NCBI GenBank assembly: GCA_029204225.1
Contig: CM055110.1
Coordinates: 40,728,130 to 40,792,129, forward strand
DNA: 64,000 nt
Origin: Diphasiastrum complanatum
Lineage: Eukaryota > Streptophyta > Lycopodiopsida > Lycopodiales > Lycopodiaceae
Reading direction: 5' to 3'
The position numbers and the translations under genes are program-made. A model generated the notes under the pieces. It was not told the DNA's origin. It did no database searches and was given only the letters and a program-made list of their open reading frames with translations. Positions 45,523-58,410 of this stretch are shown one piece after another; positions within the stretch are counted from its first letter, which is position 1; every line of letters begins with the position of its first letter.

Positions 45523-47258
45523 TTAATTTAGTACAACTACATCATCCTTTGCACCATCATTAATAACGGGAGGCTGAAGCCTTGTCCGAGCCAGTATACT
45601 CAGGATAATTTCTTGTCTAAATCTGTACACCTGGCTTGATGTGTACTCAGGTTGTGTAAACTGCAAAATAGAACATTCATGTATTAGTAATGGCCAATAA
45701 CATCACCACAATAGAAAACTAATCATGATTCCAAAATAAGAATAAATAGAATTTATTACCTTAGAAATATCAACATCTTGTTGAAGGATGAACCACTCAA
45801 AAAACAGCTTGGCATTGTACAATGTGTACCACCCACAACTGAATGAATCATTTTGCTGGGGTGATTGCAAAATAATTCAGCACACAAGAAATCAATTATG
45901 AAACAGAATGAATTAGATTGAAAATATTTTATTAGAATATTGATTTCAAAATGCTATTAAGAAAGAAGAGTTTACCTCCAAGCTGACGATCTGCCAGTCT
46001 ACGGAATGGGGAACGTTTGTAGGAATATATTTACTTAGATATGGAATGAATATATCTACATCCTTATGCGTATTTCTCGCCGAATTCATCTTGACACAAG
46101 AACATTTAATAATATTATTCACAAATCGCTTAATAGAGATCAGGTTTAAACTCCAGTGGTCACTGCAAAATAAGATTGAAAGTACTTTAGTGATAATTCT
46201 GAGAACTATTTAAATTGAAAATGTCAATGTTAATGCATAAAACAAGAAGAAGCACTTAATATATCTTACTTGGTATGATAAGGAATGTCCAGATACTTTG
46301 TTGCTGGTGTGAATCCACTTGTCAGACACTGTGACAATGTGTCATTATTCTCCTTGAAGGCCTGGAGCAGAAAGTTACTCAGCACCAGCAACTCGTTTGA
46401 TGAATCTCTTGCAATGTCAAATTGCAAGAGTGTCAGCCCGGACTCTATCACAGGATCACTAATAGAAGCCCGTCTGTCTTTGAGATCCAGACAATCTAGA
46501 ACTTTAAAATTAATACTAAAATCAAGTTCTTCTAGTCTAAAACAAAAAGGAATACCAATTGTATCTATAGCATCCGGTATGTCTTTCTCAAATTTAAGAT
46601 AATCATCCGAATCTATATATGTATAGAAATTGGGAGGAGGAGGAGGAGGTGGAAGTGTAGTATCTACAGCAATATTAGGAGTATCCAGAATAGAGGTAGC
46701 TATATTTACAGCATTATCAACAGCAACATTATCTACAATGGATTCTGGGATAGGCTTCACTTTCTTAGGAGCACGCTTGGGGGCTGTCTGCTTCCTAGGA
46801 CGCTTCGTAGGAAAATGAGTCCTATCTACAAGAGTTGGTCTAGGAGCAGCAGGCTGAGATACATGTAACCTACAGTACCTATCCCTCATTCTGATCAAAA
46901 GCTGAAAATCCTTGGGCATTATGGTAACCCTCTTGGTATGGATGGCAAGCAAAAAAGAATTCTAAAAAAAAAGACTAATATAATCTTCAACAGCCTCCTG
47001 AAGGCACTGAAGAGCACTCGGCGTGAATCTAACGTGCTGTCCGAGATCATTTCTTGTTATGTTCTGGACAACACGATAGAATGGAGCTCTTGGGATCAAC
47101 ATAGCTATTGACCTCTGATACTTGCGTATATCAGAGAGCCACCTGCTGCGGTTGCACGTTCTAGGTCTAGCAGGGGGTGTGATGGCAACCGCAGGAGATG
47201 AGGATGAGCCAGGAGAGAAGAAGTCTCTCCTTGTCTGCTTTCTCCTATCCATGGGCAT
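45523..47258 (-). pseudogene. CENH3-like histone fold fused to a Ulp1-like (C48) cysteine protease domain
   Basis: Inferred exons are 47258-46270, 46162-45976, 45855-45760 and 45660-45523. All introns are GT-AG with pyrimidine-rich acceptors and all junctions are in phase, giving 469 codons. Residues 1-40 are a basic tail without the H3 ARTKQT motif. Residues ~41-128 follow histone H3: D-I-R-K-Y-Q (44-48), L-I-P-R-A-P-F (54-60, the CENH3 rather than H3.1 form), R-F-T, L-Q-E-A-V-E-D-Y (86-93), then A-I-H-T-K-R-V-T-I-M-P-K-D-F-Q-L (105-120). Codon 99 is TAG where H3 has Glu. A Lys/Pro linker has eight prolines in a row. Residues ~230-469 resemble Ulp1/SENP proteases: H332-W333, Gln393 and Cys399-Gly with the family's six-residue Gln-Cys spacing. 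The triad Asp is unclear (possibly Asn356). Such proteases cut SUMO-like conjugates and occur in plant DNA transposons. Only the stop argues against function. Confidence 0.7.
46962..46964 (-). other. In-frame TAG in the histone fold
   Basis: Codon 99 is TAG in the run CTTTTTTTTTAGAATTC. Alignment to histone H3 needs no gap on either side and places it at the Glu of L-F-E-D. A single G-to-T change from GAG would produce it. The T-run also resembles a splice acceptor, but no upstream donor would keep the aligned fold. Confidence 0.85.
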
Positions 47259-48083
47259 GAACTATGTGATAGCGGACTTGTGCGTAAAAGTTAGGATGAG
47301 AAGGAAGGGATGAGAAAGAACTCGCAGAGGACCGCTATGTACGGACAGAATATACGGTATATCGGACCTATGCGAGCCGATTATCAGAGAGAACGATTAG
47401 ATTTGAGAAAAGATGCAAAGTGCGATATGGGATGACACGTAGGAAGAAGTATCGGACCTGTGCGCATGGAAGGTAGTAGAAGGAATTTTGATCGTGAAGG
47501 ATGCGCACAAATGCGATATGCGAAACGAAAAAAAAAGTGAAAAAAATTCATCGAAATTTGTGATTTTATATCGGGGTTCGCACGTGCGAAAGAACGTCCT
47601 GTCACACATGTGAGAGTTGTACGGACAAATGCGAGTGCGACACGTGTCACTTTGTCACACTACACATGTGGGATTTGTATGACCGAATGCGAGAGCGACA
47701 CGTGTTTATAAGCACTCGAATGAACACGCGATACATGTCTAGGTGTCATTTCACACGTGTGCAGGTGTCATCTCACACGTGCCTGCACCTGTTGTCGAAT
47801 TGAAAGTAGATACGTGTCATAAGTCCGTTGACCACACGTGCAAAAATTTAGTATAAATGGCACGGAAACCGAATAATTTTTTATCTTTTGCTTTCTCAAA
47901 ATTAGAGACATATCGCTTTTGTGCGCGCTCATTTCTGTCCGTTTGCTTGCAAGTATACCTACTCATGCACAAGTGCGATATTCTGTATCTATTTGCCGTA
48001 CATATCCATCTTCTGCGTCATTTTGATTGTTAATTTTGGTTCAGTTCTCCCACGCGCACAAGTGCGATATTCACGCTACTGCC
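47259..48083. promoter_or_regulatory. Divergent intergenic region with six CACGTG boxes and a TATA box
   Basis: CACGTG occurs at 47581, 47641, 47699, 47754, 47776 and 47835. The first four are 55-60 bp apart, inside imperfect tandem units that also share CACACATGTG/CTACACATGTG, ACG/GAC-AATGCGAG and GCGACACGTG. TATAAA at 47852 fits the plus-strand gene starting at 48084. TGCGATAT recurs at 47421, 47512, 47974 and 48063. CACGTG is the plant G-box bound by bZIP and bHLH factors, and a role here is inference. Confidence 0.7.
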
Positions 48084-49472
48084 ATGGTCTCTTCCTCATC
48101 ATCCTCACGAGAATCATGCTTGAGTTCATTTTTGAGTGAATTTGCGATTACTGAAAATCTGGACTACTTCCACAGCCTATTCAGGCCTTATCTACATGTT
48201 TTCAGGACTGCACAACCAAATTCTCACGTATTTTATGAACATTATGTCAGATTCAGAGATATACTTAGCAAACCCATTTTCTCCATAGGTCAACTCCAGT
48301 ACATGCATTATACTGATCTTGATCATTTCTTCCCGACTTTTAGACATAGACTGGATAGAATGTTCACCAAATTGTTTGATCTTTTCAAAAGTAGTTCTAT
48401 GTGTCCGTATTGCAACAAGAAATGTCGATTGGTTGAATATCAGAGTGGTTTCGTACTTTTTCTTTTAGTTGAAATCCCAGATGATGATGAGTTTCCTATT
48501 GCTAGCCCTCCTTTTGCACCCTCCTCTATTCAGTCAGCCATTAAGGATATCAGTCACTTTCTTATCGACACTCTTGATAAAGAAAGTGACTTCATTGATT
48601 TAAATACTGATGTTCTCCGGGATTCTTTCATTGGCCAAAATACATTTGATGATGAATCCAAATCTATGGAAAATTCGAAAAGTCTTTTCAATTTGTCTGT
48701 ATATTATATTAATGACGATGTACATTTTATTACTGCTTATTTATGTAAATTTTTTTACTATCGTGAGGACGAGGTTCTATGCTTATTATCCGGCACAATT
48801 TTCAAATTCTCCGACTTTGTAAACTTGGAGACAGATGACCTTGTTGCTGGTATTGATTTTGATGATGAGGAGGGTCTCTTGACCGGTGAAGAATGCCACC
48901 ATAGAATTTAACGGGAAATGAAATCATTTTTTTTTATACTTTTGATCAGTTCCCAACAATTACAAATTTTTCAATATAATTGGACTGTTTCCTTTTTTAT
49001 TGACCAGTTTGACATTACTCTGTCAATTTTAAGAAAACTATCAAAACAAAATTACATGAATGGAAATTCTAGCAATAGGATTTCAGTAACTCTTAAACTG
49101 ATCCAAATAAGATTTCACTGCTCGGATAAAGAGTACTTGTCATCACTCATTCTATTTGGTCATTTCATATTATTTGATGGTTTCCAACTCAATTTTGACG
49201 AGTATCTTGCACAAACGTTAACTTGATCCATATCTAATGATTAGCAGAAATATACTAGACAAGTAACCCATTCCAGATTTGAACTAAACTTGAAATTCAA
49301 TAATAACAATAATAAATTCAATTTTAAATTTGTCACTGGGAAGAACAATGCTTCCAAAGTTTTTCAGTCACCATCAAACATAGTACCAGAAAAATTTATT
49401 TATTTTGAACTGGGTACCATCTTGGAAGAGATAATCCATGAGGAACAAGTATGTAATATTAAGAAACGTTAA
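48084..49472 (+). pseudogene. Unknown gene with CxxCxxxC motif, divergent from the histone-fold gene
   Basis: The ATG at 48084 has a good context (CTGCCATGG) and lies about 230 bp after a TATA box. The first frame is open for 275 codons to TAA at 48909-48911. The same frame then runs open to TGA at 49224, and again after a TAG from about 49245 to TAA at 49470, which suggests an ancestral product of about 460 codons broken by stops. The N-terminus is Ser-rich, and C-P-Y-C-N-K-K-C at ~107-114 may bind zinc. Asp/Glu-rich stretches follow (D-D-D-E, D-D-E-E-G). I recognise no family. A 275-residue protein could still be made. The shared promoter region suggests co-expression with the histone-fold gene. 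Confidence 0.5.
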
Positions 49473-50165
49473 TGAACATTAACAACTATTAAATCTCAAA
49501 AAAATTTCAAACAAAAATTGCCAAAGTTTTTGAGAGTTGCAAGTACATTTATATCTTAATATTGACTCTGACTTTTATTTCTGTATGAGATTTTGATATT
49601 TACATAATGGATTCTTTGTGATAATTACGCCCAGTTTTTGGGCTTTTTGAAAAGCATAAAATGTCACTGAATTTTTTTTAGAATTTTTATATAATTTTGA
49701 ACCACAATCCAAACGTGCGTCAGACTGCGTGTCAATCCGCGTCATACTGTGCGCGTCAGACTGCCATGTGGTAGTTTCTCATTGGTCCAAAAAAAACCAC
49801 AGTGCTGATTATGCTTTGTAAATGGCATGTGGAAAAGTCAAAGACTCCATTACGCAATGGAAGGAGCCGGGCACAGGCCATTCTGCCCGGTTCGGCTTTC
49901 CAAAAAAATTTAGGCTCGGACCCTCCAGGCCTTGCCCAATTTTTTTTGGAAATCCTTACCGGGGAGAATGGCCTGTGCCCGACTCCTTCCATAATACGTA
50001 ATTACTTGAATTTGAAATCGTAGGCTACACATGTCCCTTTAAGACTAAGGGCTGAGAGGCCAAAAAACCCTTAAAACACAAAGGGTTTCGAAGAAGGAGA
50101 AAACATAAAGGGGTCATGAGAGAAGAGGCCATGACTGCCCACGCCATAACAGGGTCACGCTTACC
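49473..50165. other. Intergenic DNA with a GCGTCAGACTG-type tandem repeat
   Basis: At about 49716-49765, related units (GCGTCAGACTGCG, TCAATCCGCGTCATACTG, GCGCGTCAGACTGCC) follow one another. No gene is seen. The foldback at 49858 is listed separately. Confidence 0.5.
49858..49991. repeat. 134-bp foldback element
   Basis: The left arm TGGAAGGAGCCGGGCACAGG continues CCATTCTGCCCGG and TTTCCAAAAAAATTT. The right arm is its inverted copy ending CCTTCCA. Pairing covers about 50 bp per arm with a short loop. Flanks GCAA and TAATACG give no clear duplication. It could fold as a long hairpin if transcribed. Confidence 0.85.
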
Positions 50166-52565
<2,400 letters not shown>

Positions 52566-53054
52566 AGTTTATGATTGTATTTGATAGTTGGATTTTATAC
52601 TTCATTGATCAATTTGAAGTTTCTTTTAGGTGCAACATGGATGAGTAAATGCTATATTTATCAAGTTTTTTTGTAGATAATTATCCGTGCATCACCAACA
52701 AGTTGAATTAGGCCAAACACTTTATTGAGTGAATATACGCTTCTAAAATTGTGATTAATTATCACATTGTATGAACATAGAAAAGATAGAAAACTTACAA
52801 CTTGAGAATTTCAAAGCTTATTCCATTCCATTTAAAAATTCTTTGTAACAATATTTCAGAAGTTTTGAAACATATTCACTTACTTATTAATATAATTCCA
52901 CCTAAATTGATTTGAATAATGGTTTTTTAATTATTGATATTACAAATTGTATGACTTTAATTAAATAGTATTGGGTGCCATCTCGAATAATTGTTGTTTG
53001 GAGTTGTGTGATGAAGACACACTATGGCGGTCGATAGCGAGCCTGCTCATGCCT
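52566..53054 (+). repeat. Third, partial copy of the same segment
   Basis: This copy is homologous to 38848-39295 and then, after a deletion of about 180 bp, to 39484-39530. It directly follows copy 2 and ends where the copia fragment F begins. Confidence 0.85.
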
Positions 53055-53056
53055 GT

Positions 53057-53214
53057 ACTTCTTGAAGGACTTGAGGCTCCTCCTCAATCCCAAGTACAAT
53101 GTCCATCACATCTTGGAGTATCAAGGTGGACTCCATCCTCAACTTCCATATTGAATAATTGGAAGTAGACAATCTCTCACTTGGTTGCAACAAGTATGAA
53201 CTCATTGAAGTCAT
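53057..53214 (-). pseudogene. copia gag N-terminal fragment (element F)
   Basis: From the ATG at 53214 the frame encodes the S-E-R-L-S-T-S-N-Y-S-I-W-K gag start shared with elements B and E, and then the element ends. Only about 53 codons remain, so it has no function. Confidence 0.82.
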
Positions 53215-53972
53215 GTAAAGTGGAGATAAATAAAAGTGATGAACAATAAATGTTGTTACACACTTTCAATAGGATCCAATAATTGAGTACTATCTCCTCC
53301 TATAAAAGATCTTGCAACTATTTGTGAATTGATTCTCACTAGCTACACAAATCTCTCTAAAACAAGATCTATTTCACATCAAATGATAAAGTATAGGCAA
53401 AGTTAGGATCTAACATTCTTAGCACGTGTGAAATACACTAAGAAACCAAATTTGACTCAAATACAATGATATTGCATGAAACAAAATGGCTAAGATCTCA
53501 AAACAGTGCCTAGATCACATATAGATGAGATTGGCAAGCATACAACTGTGATTTTGGATCAACCAAGCAATCTCTTGACCAAACCAAATGTGTCCACCCA
53601 GGTCTAGGTGCCCTACCTAACCCTCTTCAAAAGCTTATAACTTTTGATTGGCTCAACCAAATGGAATGAAACTGATTGCAACAGAAACTAGACAAAAATA
53701 GCTTCAAAACAAGCTATCAAGCAAGATAAATGAATCAAACATGAGAGAGAACTTCCAAACTGAAATTGGATGTTCCTCACACGTGTCTGAGCACCTGATT
53801 CCGTACAGTACCAGGTGAGACCCAATCAATGTCCTTTTGATCTCTTTTGATCCAAGATTGAACAAGATAGCTAGGAAAATCGGCCTTGACAACTTCTAGC
53901 TCAAGATTGATGAAATTTTTTTTACTTAGATGGAACAAAATGCATGGTAACCTTAAGTAAGCTCTGATACCA

Positions 53973-54709
53973 TGTTGAATTTCACACGTGTGGACTGTCC
54001 ACTATATGTACTTGTGATCTCCTAAGGTGTGTAGATGCACCAAGATCAAGACTAGATTGAGATTCAAGATCAATCTTGAATCCTATGGCAAAAACACACT
54101 ACTACATGCATTCAATCACTTCCAACTCTCACTCACACGTGTGGGAAGTATTCACAAAATAATCTAAGTAAAAACAAGCTGCTCTCCTTGGGTAGAGAGA
54201 GAAAATGCATCATGAGCTCTCGGGTAGAGAGAGAAAGCTAGAAATCCAATAACTCACAAAATCCATGAAATCACCAAATCAATTGCATTCAAAATGAGGA
54301 GTACAATGATACTAGTAGGTCCACGAGATACCACTATGCTTAACTATGATTGGACCATATTTTGTCACCTCTTGATCCTATTGGATCATTGATCCATGCA
54401 CCTCTTAATTCTATTGGACTATATTCAAGCACACCTCAATTTCCTATTGGACCTCGCAAGGTTCCACCTCTAAATCCTATTGGACCTCTTGGAATTCATC
54501 AAACAAAAACTTTACACTTGTCTACACTCTAATTGGCACGTGTTTAGCCTCTTACTCTATTTTGGCTCAATAGTGGCATTACAAGTGGGAATGCATAATT
54601 TGCCATCTATGCCAAATTTATTCCTATCAACATCCTACACCTAGATGCTTGATATAAAAAACATAAGACCCCTATATCTGACATAGATAATCTTTTTCAA
54701 TTCTTCACA
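53973..54709 (-). repeat. 5' LTR of element F
   Basis: This LTR is 737 bp with TG...CA ends. It has CACACGTGTG at 53983-53992 and CTATTGGA units at 54378, 54411, 54444 and 54477, again 33 bp apart. Confidence 0.88.
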
Positions 54710-55819
54710 ATGCGGACGTCAATAATTTGATACGATTTAAATTTTACGGGATGTCTATACTTGGGTGCAGACTTTGAATTCTAATGGGTACTAGCACATC
54801 AAAATCCAATGGTTGCTCATTTTTCGATTTTCTGTTTAATCTAGCCCATTTTTGGCCACTCTTTTTTGCAAGTTTGGAGGTGTTATTGCATTGTAGAGGT
54901 GTGGTCTAGTTGTTTGTATTAGACTATGTAAGTGTTGTATTGGCCATGAGTTTTTGGTTTTAGTAATTTTTCATTTTATTTTGTTTATGCAGTGGTATGA
55001 GTGCCAGGTCTCAAGCATGTATAGTTAATGAGTCAAGACATGTATCTCATAACAAGGTTTGTTTTGCCATGCAGTGAAATCGCCAAAAGGTGGATGTACT
55101 GATGTACTATTTTCTTCTCTTTAAATATATATAGTTCAAACCACTACAACATTTCAGAGGATTTCTAACCCTATTACTGAGGCTCTTATGAAGAACTAAA
55201 AAAAAAAACATCACAAACCTCCGTATACACCATGAAGTAAGCCTTGGAACGAGATCCTAGTTAATTACCTCGGTAATCGAGACTTCTTGATCTCATTTCT
55301 GTCTTTTTTGTAGATACCAAAGGATACCAAGGGTCATCCCTTGGTATATCCCTGTCAAAATGGAACCCTATGCTGATGATTATTCCGAGGGTTACAAAAT
55401 CAAAAAAAAAAATTAGGGCAAAATAAGTTGGCTCCATTCTGGTCTAAAAATGGACTCCATTCGAGCCAATGAGTCCTTTGCACCACTTGTTATGAAGTTG
55501 GTAAGCAAAGTCATTTGTTCATAATTGTTAATAAAAAAATTTACAAAATTTATTTGAGTTACATTCCAAGCACTTAAAAAATGATAGAGGAAACTTAACT
55601 TCAACGAATATATATTCATACATAAATGTTCTAAGTAGAGAGATATGTTACAAATTGGATTATTGAAATACCTAATTATTATTAGATCCAGTTGAGTCGT
55701 CCTCGTCTAGGCCATTGACGTTGCAATCGGACTCATATGACTGCGATGCATGGGATTGAGACTGTGATACTTGCATCCAATGAAGATGATTCAGTTATAT
55801 GAGAAATGTGATGAGAGTG
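54710..55819. other. Unassigned DNA
   Basis: AT-rich, with only short frames. I see no gene or repeat structure. Confidence 0.4.
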
Positions 55820-56490
55820 TGTTAAAAATGTAGCAAAATAATCTCATTTGATTCTAGAAATGATGGAGAAAGCACCTACTTAAGATCCAAACAAGATCTA
55901 AAATCTAGATTACTAATCAATGCATTTATTCCTAGCTTATCTTGGCTTGAACTCCATGAATCAGCTCCAAAACTCTTCACACGTGTGAAAGTATGGCCTA
56001 CTGCTGCCTGTGTACTGTACCTGCAACTCCAAACTCATTCAATCATCACAAAAACTCCTATGCCAATAGCCAATCAAATCATAGACTCAAACTAGTCATG
56101 AAGGAAAATCTTGATTTTGTTCATAATTGGATGGAAATCCCATCACATATTTATACATGTAGAGTTTGGACAGTGAGCATATTAGGGCTTCTATGTATTC
56201 ATCATAACCTAACCCTAACATCTAACCTAAATATCCACTTGATCCACCCTATTTAGGGTCAATGCCTCGAGATCCAAAAACAATGAAAAAAATACTATTT
56301 TTAGCTCCTACTTTTTCTCTACCCTATCTATGCACTCTTTGGACATATCCCAAAGGTACCATTCCAAAGCTAGATTAATGATCTGACTTAGCATAAGGTA
56401 TCATATGCTTTTGGCACGTGTGACATCCCACAACATGGCATTGTCATTTACAAGTGGTAATTGTGCAAACTAGCTTGTGTAAATTTAACA
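55820..56490 (-). repeat. 3' LTR of copia element H
   Basis: This LTR is 671 bp with TG...CA ends. On the minus strand it follows a polypurine tract (GATGAGGAG) and the RNase H end at 56504-56640. CACACGTGTG is at 55978-55987. It is the same family as the solo LTR at 42246-42927. Confidence 0.85.
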
Positions 56491-56503
56491 CTCCTCATCA
56501 CAA

Positions 56504-56640
56504 CTAGTTTGAAGATAACATAGACCTGCCTATCAACCCTAGGGCTAATCTTAACTTTACAAATGCAGCTCTTTGAAGTGATTTAGTAATGATATCAGCA
56601 ATACATTTACTACTTGTCACATGCTCAATAGGCAAAGAGG
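56504..56640 (-). pseudogene. copia RNase H C-terminal fragment (element H)
   Basis: About 45 codons are open to a TAG at 56504. They show the end of copia pol: E-H-V, then A-D-I-I-T-K-S-L, then F-x-K-L-R-x-x-L-G-L. In intact elements this follows the last RNase H catalytic residues. The rest of the element is missing, since at 56641 the sequence changes to the second transposase_24-like copy. Confidence 0.82.
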
Positions 56641-58140
<1,500 letters not shown>

Positions 58141-58208
58141 ATGTTGGTGTCACCCTCGTAGCTTTGACTCAATACCTACAAAAGCTTGGACTATGATACA
58201 GGAACCAC

Positions 58209-58239
<31 letters not shown>

Positions 58240-58410
58240 TGAATAAGTTAAGATCCTACAAATTAAAGTAGCATGAACTGGTAAGCATGAAACATAAATC
58301 AAGATACTACGAATTAGGGTAGCATGAACTAGTAAGCATGAAACATAAACGAATGGCATCATACTTACACGCACACGCACACGCACACACCCTAAACCCT
58401 AAACCTAAAC
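58209..58410 (+). repeat. (CA)n tract, ACGCAC tract and telomere-like repeats
   Basis: A CA tract lies at about 58209-58239. A 45-bp near-repeat (AAGATCCTACAAATTA and CAAGATACTACGAATTAGGG types, each followed by GTAGCATGAACT) spans 58245-58350. ACGCACACGCACACGC follows at 58369-58386, and then CCCTAAACCCTAAACCTAAA at 58390-58409. Confidence 0.88.

Larger units (their letters stand above)
53055..54709 (-). mobile_element. Truncated copia element F (5' LTR, leader, start of gag)
   Basis: The minus-strand order is LTR, PBS (53972-53961), leader and the first ~53 codons of gag. It is cut at about 53055 within the L-Q-E-V codons and joined to the repeat copy on its left. It is closely related to element E throughout, and to element B except at the LTR tip. 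Confidence 0.85.

Noticed and set aside
46285-46818. Plus-strand frames opposite the histone-fold gene
   Set aside because: They are shadows of the minus-strand coding exon; the Gly-rich one is the antisense of the proline run.
47384-47650. Overlapping minus-strand frames upstream of the histone-fold gene
   Set aside because: They overlap each other in different frames, have no recognisable motif and lie in the repeat-rich divergent promoter region.
43660-49790. Terminal inverted repeats around the three-gene cluster
   Set aside because: CCATTGG/CCAATGAG pieces near 43700 and 49780 are too short and imperfect to call TIRs.
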